NCBI GenBank assembly: GCA_002633005.1
Contig: NMRA01000122.1
Coordinates: 418,708-462,066 of the forward strand
DNA length: 43,359 bases
Origin: Phoronis australis
Lineage: Eukaryota > Phoronida > Phoronidae
Direction of reading: 5' to 3'
The notes beneath the pieces were generated by a model. The model saw only the letters and a list, made by a program, of their open reading frames with translations, ran no database searches and was not told where the DNA came from. Shown here in pieces: positions 10,775-22,780 of the stretch. The stretch's first letter is position 1. Each line of letters opens with the position of its first letter. Made by a program: the position numbers and the translations under genes.

Positions 10775-11448
10775 TTTGCTCATCTCAGAATCTGCAATTT
10801 TAGAACAAAGACACCATGCTGTTGAGGTTAATTAAATCGCCTCAGGCTGCTGATATTATCTTTTTTTAGATAAAAAACACACTAAGGGTGACAAAAGTAA
10901 TATTAAATGTCGTCTAAATAGCATATTTGAATAGTTCGTGAAAAGAACACGTGATTAGGTTTTTAAATTTTGAAAATAGGTCAAGAAATGTGACTTTTAC
11001 AGCATAAAGCGTTTGTTTAATGTTGCAATAATATTTTCTTCATTAATTCTGCTGGGTGTGCAACTTAATTGGACCAATTATGAAACCACCAGAAAGAAGT
11101 TGGATTTTGAGGTAAGCCATGTGTCATCGTACAATTCTTGACATAAGAATAGTTGATCACCAATCACAACTATTCTGTCTTCATAACAAAGTCTTTTGTC
11201 AAGATTGTAATGCTATGTTATTATGAGGTATTTCAAAATGAAGACTTCCATGTAGTGTTTTCGTCATCCAACGTCTTAGAGTTTTCTCGAACTTTGACCA
11301 ACGAAAAAGATTGGTCACTGCAATCGCCTAAATTTACGTTATAAAATTCTACAAATAATATGAACGTAAGCAAGACTTTGTGTCTGCAAAAATTATTAGA
11401 CAAGAATGTCTGAAACCAAAAGGTTACCAATATTTTTAGGGGATAGCT

Positions 11449-11493
11449 TCATCGTCATCATCATCATCGTCGTCGTCGTCGTCATTGTCATCA
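11449..11493. repeat. (CAT/CGT)n trinucleotide microsatellite
   Basis: About fourteen consecutive CAT or CGT triplets are visible directly, including five CGT in a row. Confidence 0.9.
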
Positions 11494-12542
11494 CTAGGAC
11501 ATTTTTATCCAAAAATAATATTAATTATGCCGTAGATCAGATGGAAAGTACTCATAAGTGCAATTTAATTTGAATTCCCATTCAAAACAATTGAAGACGA
11601 AAGGTAATCATAATATGTAACAGTTATCTTTATAAGGTTCTTACCACGATTCATTTAGAGACTTGCGCTACACAAGGGCGCGTAAACAAGAGTAAGCGAG
11701 GTTTGAAACCCTCGTCTCGAACGGATTTTCTTTTTTTTAAGGAGTAAACAACTAAAAATTTACTGCACCACCGATTCGATTTTCAAAAAAAATACAGAGA
11801 CCAGAACCAATTATGCTTTTGGTGCTAGTGATCAAATGCAGTGATGGTGATCGCTTTTCATTTTGAATTTTGAAACTTTGGCCTAAACATTTCACTAAAA
11901 CGCTGAGTGACATTACTTGCCGTAACTAAACAAAAGGGATGCATTACCGTCTACTCTCCGGGTACTATCTGGAAGAAAATTCACAACCCAACATAGGGGG
12001 TATTTTTGTAGGAAAGTGCTAGATGCAATAGTCAGAAATGATAAAACTAGTTACGTAACAACTCCACACGATGACCCCCTAAAGAGAGACTGAGCCCGCC
12101 GGGCGTTTTGTTAAAACAAAGTAGTCTCCACGAACACTCCCATACGTAGACAAAAGCATGCTATTAATTTCAACTCAAAACAAAGGCTCAGTATCAGAAA
12201 CTCGGACAATATTCACAGGATACTAGTATGTCCAGCCCCTGTCTGACCACTGAGAGGCCCATAGGGCAAACAGATCGATTATAGACAATGTGCCAATTTG
12301 TAATTAAGGACACGCGAGGTTGACGTGACGAGTTTAGAGGAATCAATGGTGTGAAATATGATCAAGCAATAGCCTTTGGTCCGAGGAGTTAATGCTTATT
12401 ATTAATGGTTTCGTAAGGTTTTCTAATTGCTTGGGAGATTTTCGACGAATTATGTGGCCCTCATGGGCAAATTTGCACACATCTCGAGAATTATTTTTCT
12501 GCAATGCTGGACAAATAGATGTGAGTATTACGTTTTCTATCC

Positions 12543-12830
12543 CTCGCGAGTTGATACAGGGTCGCGCCACGCCAGTTTAACACCATTATTCGCGAAGGCA
12601 AGCATCCAAGTCATAATATAAGAAAAGATTCGTAAGTCAAAATTTCCAACCTTACGGTCAAAATCAACTTGAAACCTCAGCTGGAGTCCCCGACGACAAC
12701 TTCCAAACGATAAACCTTTCCTGATGCTCTCGCGAGGGGAGCTATTGTGATCGTGAGCTTCGCTTGTAATACATGGCAATATCTCGCGAAATCTTTCGTG
12801 ATCTTGCACGTTCGCGAGGTTCTCGCTGCT
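12543..12830. promoter_or_regulatory. Cluster of TCGCGA palindromes
   Basis: Five TCGCGA palindromes, mostly as CTCGCGA(G/A), lie near 12543, 12589, 12728, 12783 and 12811, with CTCGAG and TTTCGTGATC between them. TCTCGCGAGA-type sites are a known core-promoter motif in vertebrates. Here they may mark an unmethylated regulatory region or simply a decayed tandem repeat. No flanking exon is certain. Confidence 0.35.
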
Positions 12831-14423
12831 ACGAAACGCGTGACTGGTGTTTGTAGCTTTTATCATTTATGCCCAGAGTGGGATTGTTCCTAAATTCGAC
12901 TGTGCCTTCGCAGTACCTAAGCAAAACGGCAGGAAAGCACCGAACCTTTGTAAGAATGTAGAAGACAGGTGTCTACATTATACCCTGTACTTTTACCTTA
13001 GACACTATCAGCTGAATAGATGGTGTAATATTTATCTAACCAAAATTAACAAAAATAAAAATACAGTCCAATTTCATTTGTCGCCAATGTTTGGTTTCAC
13101 CTTATTCTCCACTGGCGTACTTGCGCATGCGTGTATTATACTGCACATGCAGTTGAGGGCCTGTCACACCACAGTAATTCTCACTAGCAAATGGGAAATA
13201 GCGAGTGGGAACCAACTAGGCGTTGTACAATCTGAGTAAGAGCCCTATGAAAGATACATATACCAGGCATGTTTTAGGCCAAGCATTACGATTTCTGACC
13301 GCCCCCCCCCCGTCCGTTTAATCAAAATTAACAGCTTGGGACGAACCCCCTACGAGTTTGGTGTAACAGGGCGCTTGAGACTTACATTTTTTTGGAATTA
13401 GTGCATACCTATCAAAATATAGTCGGGCCTCACAACACCAACCCCCACCTCTGTCCCCCGAGGGATCTGGACACTTTGCCCAAGTATGATACAACCCTTT
13501 GATCCGATAATTATGTTTCTGACTCTTGGTCACACCATTGAGACTGACTAGGTCCCATGAATCATATGCCTTCATCAAAAATCGTCCACCCATCGTGTTG
13601 CAACTTTTGTTGACTGTGTATTTCAGTGCTCGTCTGCCTAACTGCATATGTGAAAGCCCGAATGTTCGAAGTTACTACCGCATATGCGGGCACTTGGGAA
13701 ACTGCGCTTATATCCGGAATTAGGCGCATTCGCCTGTACATGAACTACTTGAGTAAATAAAACCAAGGAGCCAATTTTCCAAATATCGTCTAAGTGAAAC
13801 TTTGCTTTCTCGTTACAAAATGCTAAACGCAAACGTGTTATCATTACCGGGGTTTTCCGTAGACAAGGCCACCTGATGAAACGCCCATGGGCGTTTATTC
13901 GGAAAATTATGCCAAATACACGCCCGTGGGCGTTTATTTGGTGTTATAACTTGTGGTATCAAGTATCCAGACAGTGGGACACTTAGCAAAATTCTTCTGT
14001 AGGTCTTGAAAAACTATTTCAATGACTGGTGATTTAATCAATGAAGTGAAACCATTTGTATACATTCATTGCGGAGAGAGAGTTAAGCCTGAATTATCAA
14101 AAACAACTTACAATATTAAAATCTGAATGCCATAAACCACTGGGCGAGTGGACATTACAGGACTCCACAACACACATTTTTATGACTTTCGCAACAATTT
14201 CCTATCATTTTAAGAAACATAATTAGTAATATAATTGATACGATCATGAATGTGCCCAACGCAATGAATGTGGTTGTTTGATATGACTACTACAGAACAG
14301 TTTAAAAAATAACAATTCATTATCAATGCAACTTTTAAGACGATGTCACGTAAAACATATTTTGTCCCTGAACACTATTTGAAAAGTATCAATATTTCTT
14401 TGCCGCAATGGGATACTTACTAG
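12831..14423. other. Intergenic
   Basis: Long frames (12847-13239 plus, 13318-13647 minus) carry no recognisable domain. A poly-C run sits at about 13302-13312, and the palindromic repeat 13879-13941 lies here. Confidence 0.45.
13879..13941. repeat. Two GGGCG palindromes
   Basis: AAACGCCCATGGGCGTTT (13879-13896) is a perfect 18-bp palindrome. A second, 30-bp near-palindrome at 13912-13941 has outer arms CCAAATA and TATTTGG around CGCCCGTGGGCG, with two mismatched positions. Both share the GGGCGTTTAT half-site with the repeats at 2347-2480 and 42695-42857. Confidence 0.8.
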
Positions 14424-14610
14424 GGAAACCCATCAGTGTCGTCGCGGAGTATCTCAGTGCCCCGTCCCGGCCTGGCTGTCACCAATGTTGGGCTGCACTC
14501 CTATCGGGCTGCCTCCTGGAGCCCTTTGTGACACCCTGCATCAGTCAGGCTACCTTCGCAACAGCTTTTCAAGCAATTATGCCTCATGTTATTCTTCTGT
14601 GGACTATTGA
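14424..14610 (+). CDS. Candidate exon of a secreted Cys-rich protein (prokineticin/colipase-like)
   Basis: A locally GC-rich island. After acceptor-like ACTTACTAG, one base completes a codon and an open frame of 61 residues runs to TGA. The core reads QCRRGVSQCPVPAW, then LSPMLGCTPIG, then LPPGALC. Cysteines are at exon residues 5, 12, 24, 35 and 55, with Trp at 17. The spacing C-x4-W-x6-C-T-P-x-G-x6-C closely resembles the core of the prokineticin (AVIT/Bv8) and colipase-type fold, whose members are secreted ligands. One cysteine of the usual CC pair is replaced by Gln. The first-exon signal peptide and the C-terminal CxC part were not found, and no strong donor is visible before the stop. 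A 80-codon ATG frame overlaps in another phase. The reverse strand shows a strong donor-like GTAAGTAT at the same spot, but all its frames contain stops. The family link is my pattern match only. Confidence 0.35.
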
Positions 14611-14627
14611 AATACTGGAGATATACG

Positions 14628-14656
14628 AAAATGCTAACAGAAAACATTAGCATTTT
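14628..14656. repeat. Perfect inverted repeat (hairpin)
   Basis: Arms AAAATGCTAA and TTAGCATTTT enclose a 9-base loop. It lies 18 bases after the stop of the candidate exon at 14424-14610. Confidence 0.75.
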
Positions 14657-17600
14657 GGGGTACAAATTAAAACTCCCGTAACTTAAATAATTCCAAATGT
14701 TGAACAACATTTTTGCCCCTGGCATGTCTCAAAGGGGTTTAGTTGACACTCCTTATTTATTTTGTTTTACCTGAATTTTCACGCGGATCCAAAATATTGC
14801 TACAAAAGTGATTGATTGATTGTAAATCACATTTTAACAGTCAGATCCCGAGTGGGGTTTACTCAGGGTATTGAAGCTTTTTGCTACTTCTGAAGTTGGT
14901 GCGTTAGCTGTGGCAAGCTTTCACTGTCTGAAGCCTAAAAGCACAGACTGAATTAGTGTTTGGGTAGTTTCAGCCACTCCGGTGTCATCGAAGTCATCAA
15001 CATGACTTTTGTTTGTGACACTACATCAGTGTGGAAAAAGAACGGAAGTGCAAGCGGGGGGGAGACAAATTACACGGAAATGTGCAACTTTAAACAGGTT
15101 AAAGTACTCACGACACCCGTTTTTAATGTTTTAATTCAGTGCCCATTGGCCACAAATATCAAAGGATAACGTGATCGCTACAAGCTGAGTTTCGACGTTA
15201 CTAAAATTAAAATCAGTGAAATCTAAGATAGTTTCGTTAGAAAACTGGACTCCGCTGAGTAAACTTAGGCTCGTGAACTTCTCAATCATAACGACCGGCC
15301 TTGGTGATTAAAAATGACATTTATACTTTACCTGATTGGTAATTTAGTTGATCTTTTTTGTCATTTTACTTACTCACTATAAATTGACATTGTCACAAAA
15401 TTGATTGTTTCAAAAGCCTGCTTGTAACATGAGAAATGTCGAACCATTTACGCGAATAATAAAACCCAGGAGTATATTGTTAGTAAATGATAACGACATG
15501 AATATTTCATCAGCGTTCGAATTAATCTCGAAACATACAACAAGTATTTATTTAAATATGGCAGATTTTATTATTCGTATTAATTATTGGTATATTCAAA
15601 CGACGCTCCCGTCTCAAGAGCTTACACGTGGCTAAAACGTTAGAAATGATATCAGAACTCGTCACCGATTGACTGAATATCGGTATTGAACAAGAGTCAT
15701 CAAAAGTTCGTGTACTGGTGCTCAAAGGTTCGTGCAGTTGTACATGTAGTCAAAGGTTCGTGTGGTTGTCAAGGATATTTTCAAAGCCGCGCCCCGCGTC
15801 ATTGGCTCAAAAAAATTACTGGCGCACTGTTTGCTCACTTCGGGGCAACTGGCGCATTAAAATTGTGTCGGAAATCGCGCCTTATGTTGTCTTGTCGCGG
15901 GAATAATTACGTGCCAGTTGCGAATCATCCGATCAAAACAAATAACCCAAACAACAAACTCAATGTAAGCGATTGCTAAGGGAGCCTTACCATAGATATA
16001 GAGACATCTAGATGGTTCTAATACACCGTGAAAATAAAAATTGAGACTGTGGAGACACGTGATTGCGATTTGGGTCCAGACCAAGCTCCAAACAGGAAAA
16101 GCAAACGAAATTACGGGCGTGAACGATGCCACTGAAGTAACAAATAACAAAAATAAAAAGAACAAGAACTGAAGTAAGTATAATAAACAATAATGCACAT
16201 ATAAGTAGGCTTATTGTAAATGTTTACCTAAAGTTGTGATAAAGTTTAAGGAATTCTGTTACGAATTAAATTAGCGTACAACGGCGACGTTCATCCAGCG
16301 GTGTGACTAGTAAAAGGGAAAGTCCTCGCGTATTTGTCTCATTCGTAGAAATTACCACAAAGCTTCTCGTGGACACCATTTTGAAATTAAACACCAGATA
16401 CATTACCCTGTATAGGCTTCCAATAAGTGTCAAGTTTTCAAATGTGCGGGAAAATATATTATCGTTAACGATGGTGAAGGCAGCAGACAGTGACAGACGG
16501 GGACGAGTGTTCGATTCCTGACAAGCTAAAAAAATTTAACTGAAATTCGGCAACACAATCTCTTGGCGGGTTGCCAAATGCAATATACGGTGTCAGGGTA
16601 CTATTGATAGCTTTCGCAAATTTAATTATAAGTACCAGTGACTTTGTTGGACCTTGTCTTTAAGCTAAAATGACCATGTGGCTATGTACCCTCGTCGTAA
16701 CCTGATGGTAATGAGAAAGCCTGCCTATTTTTAGAGCTTAATGCATGTATATTCAAAACGCTCACAAGACGATTCAAATGACTTAGTGCCTTGTGATTTA
16801 TTTTGTATTTTTTTCTTCTTGTAATGTTTCTTAAACGTAACTTCACCAACAACTTGGCACCAGTCTAGTAGTGCACGGACCGTAGAAGGAAGGCGTGGAA
16901 ACGAAAATGCCAGTGATTGCTTTTGATAAAAAAGGAAATAGAGGGAACAAATATCTATACACATTACTGGATGGGTTAACACGAGCAAAGTCAAAGCTAA
17001 AGCATGGCAACATTGCAAGAAACACCTCGACTGCAGACACAAATTAACCCTTAGTAGATTTGAGGTCCTGTGGATCAATTGAGCTCAAAGACACGTTTTC
17101 TAAAATGGTCTCTAAGTTGTACTCGGCATTTTCATAAATAGTAGAATCGTATATGACTTTCCAAACGGATATTCATGCGTGCATCGTAGCCATGTAAGTA
17201 TTAGCAAGAACACGTCCAGAGCTGAGACTCGTTCGTATCGTTACGTATCCGATGCACATCGCGTTAGCTTACATCGTTGCAGCCTGAACTGTAACGTTGA
17301 TCCGTGCTTCAGAGTGATGTATTATGTCACATGCAACGGAGGAAGAAAAGATCAAAGTTTTAATTCATTCACTTGTGTTTAGATAAGTGACAACACCACC
17401 CCTTTTGAATTAGCTTTTCACGACTTTTCACAGACATATCGGTTGTAGGGTGCATTGTCAAAACTCTCAACATCATGCAGGCTCACAGTGACGTCATGAG
17501 ACTCAAAAAGGGACTTCAGTAACACATGTAGCTATTTGTCACGTCTTTCAACAATTCTATTTCCTAGAAATGATCTTACGGTAACATACGTTCCAGTAAT

Positions 17601-18054
17601 CAGTTTAATCGTACTTCTGAAATCAGGTGTCGAGTCAGTTGTGAAAGAAACCCGGAATTGAAAATCACAGACGCAGTCTTAAAGAGAGATCCAAATAATG
17701 ACAGCCATCATCAGACATTCAAGCAACACAGAAAAGTATCCCAACAAGGCAACAAAAGGCGAATTTCCTTTTTCCACCGCACAACTTCGTGAAATTCGTG
17801 TTTTTCAATGCGTTGCACTAAGTTAAACCCAACTACTGGGTGCATTGTCGCCCACTTTTATGTTTTAGAATCAAACTACTGTCAATGAAACGAATGAGTG
17901 CGCATACAAGGCCACTAGAGAAATGGTCTCATTCATTCATCAGTTATCTTCATTCAGTCGTTCATCGCTGTGAACTCAGTGCCTCTTCATCAGTCATTGG
18001 CCATCAAAGTCCCGGACCGAGGCCAAGCCTTTTGAACAAATTAAATTAATGATA
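14657..18054. other. Intergenic, no firm gene
   Basis: Several frames of 60-115 codons have no domain or splice support. A strong plus-strand donor-like site CCATGTAAGTATT occurs at 17190-17202, preceded by a short open frame, but no exon can be defined. Confidence 0.45.
15697..15774 (+). repeat. Three-copy short tandem repeat
   Basis: Units of about 25-28 bp each start TCAAA(A/G)GTTCGTG, with variable ends such as CAGTTGTACATG and TGGTTGTCAAGG. Confidence 0.65.
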
Positions 18055-18493
18055 TCAATTTGACCGGACTCCCTCCCCATCTGTGTTGGCAAAATATCCC
18101 GCGACAGATGTTGTGATGTTTTGATAAAACCACAAATTTGGTAGATTGAATAGGCCGAGCACTGCGGCATGTGCCAGCCATTGTTTACCCAAGCGCTGTT
18201 CAAATTCTATTCTGAGATCACAGTCCTTCTGAGTCCACTGGTCCGCCCACATGTAAGTCTTGGAAGAAAGAGTCCACTCGAAAACATTAACCTAGGAAAT
18301 CTTTTACGACTGAAAACATACAGTTCATGTGAAAGTAAATTTGCTTAGAGGATATGTTGTTGAAGACATCGGCCAACTTCAGAAGACGCCCAGCATGTGA
18401 CGTCACGGACAGGTGCGAAGAAGTGTCAATCACTGCGCGACACGCGACCGACACCAGCTGTCCATGGAATCCACCAATCAAAAAGCAGTCTTT
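18055..18493 (-). CDS. Two adjacent coding-like segments, unknown protein
   Basis: Not recognised. After acceptor TTTATCGCTTTTAG (ending 18494) an open frame reads KDCFLIGGFHGQLVSV, CRAVIDTSSHLSVTSH, LLKLADVFNNIS and runs to TAA at 18287. A second frame, 18055-18291, begins after acceptor-like TTTCCTAG and reads VNVFEWTLSSKTYMWADQW, then FEQRLGKQWLAHAAVLGL, ending at TGA. Codon choice is strongly protein-like in both. They are in different frames and abut. A splice would need a very short intron (for example GTAAAAG to TTCTTCCAAG, about 49 bp), so either a tiny intron or a one-base frameshift in a decaying gene separates them. Upstream exons and promoter are not identified; the TATA/E-box cluster at 21101-21148 has the right orientation. 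Confidence 0.35.
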
Positions 18494-19904
18494 CTAAAAG
18501 CGATAAACGAACATTTAAGTATATTTTCTTAAACATATTATCATTTCTCTAAAAATCGATAGATTATTGAGAAAACATACAACCGACAGATCACCATCTA
18601 TTGATCGGAATTTCGAAGTGTTTTTCGTTGCACAAAAAAGGAACTGTCGTTGGGCAAAAATAAAGCATTTGAATAATTTATTAATAAACCGATTATCAAA
18701 ATCTTAAAAGGCTCCAGGACGAGAGCTTGTATACTTAATAGAGCAAGTGTCTCTCCGTTAACCAATCAGATCGCGGAATCAGGACAGCTTGGCACGCGAC
18801 ATCTTGCAAGATAATAACACCTCAATGAGACGATTTTCGAGATTGGCTTTAAAAGCCCTTTTGAGTGAAAAGGTCAATTTTCACAGCGGTGAACACTGTG
18901 TGATTAGGGTGAATTGAAAAGATAATTCAAAATTCCTGCTCTTCAAAGGTAGATGTACAATAGACGCTGTATCCTGGAGGGTTATAAGGTGTGTTGAACC
19001 CAGACGTCCGCTATTGTTTGGTTGCTAAGGAGGACAGATGTTACACTATCTAAGCGCGTGTGGGCCCCGTGCTTTGCCCATTCATAATTTAAGGAGTTGT
19101 TTGAACGAGGTCTTAAATTAACATCTCACAGGCCATATGATCGTATATACTCAACAACTGCAGTACCGTTTCCCAACATAAAATATGTAAGCACGTTAGT
19201 AGGCAAACATTGGTTGAAAAACAGCACGCTTCAACTCACGTTTTCGTCGGATTCCGTGTGGCGTTATCATGTACGTTTATTAAGTTACTTTGGACAGTTA
19301 TGTGCACTGTAAAGTCACACGGAAATTGACGAAGGTTGTATCAAAGGAGCTGCTTCTATTTGCATGATCCACCACGCCAGTTGATAAAGCAACACCTTAG
19401 ATCATCATAATCAGACTAAACAAGATTATTTTCCCCAGATCACATAGTACTGTGGGAGTTTCCCGTAGTTGAAACGCCTATTAAGACAACGCTAACGATG
19501 AATTTCGTGGAAACAACCTGCAATGAAACCTTAACAATATAATGATAGCTACGGCTGCGTTTTCAAATTATCGGTCCATTGCACTAACAATCATTTTTAC
19601 GAGCACCACATGATGGATGGGCACACGCCCTTCGTGGATAGTATGCATAAATTACATCAATTCACATCTTCGAAAAAGAATATATTAAAATCAAGTTAAA
19701 ATGATACAAGCCCTCACAAAATGCGATGTTTTTTACCAGTCCAAACAAGGACTGTGCATTTTCCAAACGTTAAGCAAGAAGCAAAATGAAAATTTAGTTT
19801 TCAGAATTTTAGACTTAACTATTCTAGATCCCGAGGGAAAACTGACTAAGATAACGCTTGTCGTATATAGTGCAACAACAGGTTAATCCAGCTGCCGCAC
19901 CGTC

Positions 19905-19996
19905 ATGTCTGAGCATCCCATAAAAGACTGCGACGTGACTACCTTGAAAGGCCGCACGTTGGTTGTCGTGTACCAAGTTTGCGCGGGCGAAACGAA
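19905..19996 (+). CDS. Possible short first exon, unknown protein
   Basis: Not recognised. The ATG follows an in-frame TAA seven codons upstream. The frame reads MSEHPIKDCDVTTLKGR then TLVVVYQVCAGET and reaches ACGAA before GTAAGC, a near-consensus donor, exactly where the frame would otherwise stop. It is a small CpG-rich island in AT-rich sequence. The minus strand is also open here for 42 codons after an acceptor-like GCATCCAG, so the strand is uncertain. No downstream partner exon was found. Confidence 0.25.
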
Positions 19997-21100
19997 GTAA
20001 GCACCTGGATGCGGGTATTATTGCTGTAAATAATCACTCTGTTGAACTGGCCTATTGAATTGCCTAATTTACCACTTTGTAAGACTGGCGGTCCGAGCAC
20101 CTGTCCAGCAAATATGAAGCGTCACACAGTGGTCAATGGCCTATTAGTTTTGGCCATGATACAAAGGACGATGTATGTTTAAATACAACGCACAAACACG
20201 ACCGGTTTGGGTGATTGAATATGTTCTTACCGGCTGGGGACCCAGAAATGACACAGATACAGCTCAAATATACGTAAATAAATAAGCAAACATGCATTAA
20301 CGTTAAGTGTCGGATTAATTATCAAAGACGAGCCGACTAATCTTTCATTGAAATCTTCTTGGCAAATTTCCAGAGTGAAAATCATGTTTTTGACAATTTA
20401 ACAGAAAGCAAATGTTGCTTTGGGCTGTAGATGGTGTGAACTTCAATATCGCATGAATTCGAAACAATTCCGTCCTTCACTATCGTAGATCACATAAATG
20501 AAGATTCGCAGCTACGAATGGATGAAAATCATAGACGGTGGTATGGCACCTGTGGGTTCAATTTTATCTCTGATTGCTTACGGTAAAATGAATTGGTCGT
20601 TTGCTCAGTGCAATACCTTGTTACCGTAGTCAAAACATGTTAGTCACTTTCGCTCACATTTGCAACCCTCGAGGACAGAGATTTCATTTTCCAATCGGAT
20701 TGCGAATTGAGAGCAATCCAAATCAGGTTTGACAACGAAGCACGAAAATTGAACAACGAGCGTTACCTTCAAATAGGAAGTACGGACCCGAAATGTTAAA
20801 AATTTCACATGCAAAGCTCGTTTTATGCCTTTGTGGGGACAGTTTGTCTTATTTGAAGAGAAATCTGTAATTCCTGTTCAATTTCTGTAGGTGCTTCGTG
20901 TTTCGTGATGAGCTTGAGAATGCTCAGTGTATAATATAAATATACATGCGAATGTATTTTGCCGCGAAAATGCGCACTCGACACTTAAGTTTGGGGTCTA
21001 GAGGAAGAGTAGAGTAGACGAGGGCGACGCCCCTGGACAGCTTCGCAAGATCGGACGATCTCGCCTTCTGTCCTCAGCTTGGCTAGACTCTCGCCTTTCC

Positions 21101-21148
21101 CTATATAGCCTACTAAGTACCACGTGACTCCCGAGGTGGTTTCACGTG
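21101..21148 (-). promoter_or_regulatory. TATA box with two upstream CACGTG E-boxes
   Basis: Read on the minus strand, CACGTG at 21143-21148 and 21121-21126 precede CTATATAGG (21101-21109). A start near 21070-21075 would follow. The arrangement is compact and promoter-like, and CpG is not depleted. TATATA is symmetric, so orientation rests on E-box placement only. Confidence 0.3.
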
Positions 21149-22599
21149 CTGTGAAATTAGTGAGCAAGTGTTTTTTATGTATTTCAGCCTTATTCTAAGT
21201 TCCCCACATTTTCTCAGCATGAGCTGCCGCAAACAAAATCTAACTGCTATCGTTCTGTTGAACTTGCGATGAACTACGAAAAAGTATTTTCCGCAGTACA
21301 TAAGTTATACTAATTTAATGCCAAGCCCATGCATGAAGTTATAAGGGAGCTGGCTCATACATTTTCAACTTCGTCAGACGTTACCCGGCGTAATGACTGT
21401 CACAAAATTTCACAGTTCCCTCGATCATCCGTATGTTCGTACGTATTTTACAATGGTTAAAGTTTGAATAAAAAAATAAAGATCTATATTCAATTTCAGA
21501 ACAGTAATTACAACAAGATCTATAATAAGCATAGCCTGGTGAGGCTGATGAGATGGGTGTTCACTTGCGGAAAAAATTACTCATGTACCTTTAATTTTGA
21601 CACATTTGTTGAACTCTACTAACACCCAGATCTTCTAAAGTACACCAAACCCGCACGCCAGGGTAGCACGAGCAAGAGTTCGTCGAGGCAATATCGCGCA
21701 AGTTTACAAGCATAAATTCCCCGAGGGAGTGTGGCCTTGTCAAGATCCGGAGGCCGACAATATTTTCATATCTTGAGGGCCAAAGAACTAGATGTGTTTT
21801 GCGGCCAAGTTTGGAACTTCTATATTAAATACGATGTACATGTCAAGATACGTGATACGCAATTTATTAGATTCTAACTTGAAGATTTGTTACAAAAGTT
21901 AAATGCAATTTACAAGTGTCAAGTTAAAATAAAACTATAAACAAAAAGTAACTGAGGTTACTTTACATTGGGCGAGCGTGTTTTTAAGTTGCGTCATGCG
22001 GTTGAAAGTTTTGGACACGTCGAGTTTTTCGCCAAAAAGATCGTTTTACGATTCATGTGAGAAAACAAATTCCTCGTCAATCCTCGGGATATTGACGAAA
22101 TTTCCAAGAGGTTTTGCCCATGTCATAAACTTGAGACGAGTGTAGGATTCTCTAAGTACGTTGTATAACGCAATTTTTCTACATTATATGCCACAGAGGA
22201 TTCTTTAAAGAAGCCACTTTACACAAGCTGTTCCACGTGCGTTGTTTGTCATTAAAAATAGTCGATGCTGATCAAAATTTGCGTAACACCAGTCGCAAAA
22301 CTTTCTGTGCACGCGGTTTTTAGGTCCGTTCATGGGATTAAGTTTGCGGGGAATTTTCATACTGCTTTTAAAAAGCAAAAAGCATCAGTTTTTATAAGGC
22401 CGTTCATGCAAGTGTTTTTTGCGGATGTTTTTATCCAGAATCAAGTTCCCGAAAAATTCAACGCATGAACTCAAATTTTGCGAAATTTTTCCCTGGAGAA
22501 GTTACCCCTCTCTGCAAGGTTCTGTGTAGTACGTTGACACATACACGTTAGACCATGGCATTTCTCAGTTCAAGTTGTCCGTGAGGACGTGAGCTGTAA

Positions 22600-22780
22600 G
22601 ACCACACGCTATGGCAACTGCACAAACTGTTGCAAATTGGGTAGACCGTGAAAGCACCAACTGTCGTAATTTTTTATTGCGACAATTTGTGGTGAGCCGT
22701 GAGTTCCACAGACTGTCGTAATTCTCAACTGCGCAAGCTAGCCTTGTATAGACCTTCGAAGCACAAACAAGCCGTGCGTC
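22600..22780 (-). repeat. Degenerate tandem repeat, ACGACAGT-TTGTG family, block 1
   Basis: On the minus strand, units of about 45-50 bp share AATTACGACAGT(C/T)TGTG or its variant followed by CACGG(C/T)(C/T)(C/T)ACC. Three diverged units are visible. Overlapping arms such as TGTCGTAA and TTGCGACA make local hairpins. A second block of the same family is at 23480-23670. Confidence 0.6.

Larger units (their letters stand above)
10102..12542. other. Intergenic, AT-rich
   Basis: No coding support. It contains the hairpin at 10748-10774 and the CAT/CGT microsatellite at 11449-11493. Confidence 0.55.
18494..22599. other. Intergenic or intronic with scattered signals
   Basis: Mostly AT-rich without firm exons. 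It contains the small ATG-plus-donor segment 19905-19996 and the promoter-like cluster 21101-21148. A plus-strand frame at 19097-19312 follows the acceptor-like CATAATTTAAG and meets donor-like TATGTAAGC, but has no family support. Confidence 0.4.

Noticed and set aside
16480-16530. tRNA or SINE-like GTGTTCGATTCC followed by an A-rich stretch
   Set aside because: No cloverleaf can be drawn; too degenerate to call a tRNA-derived SINE.
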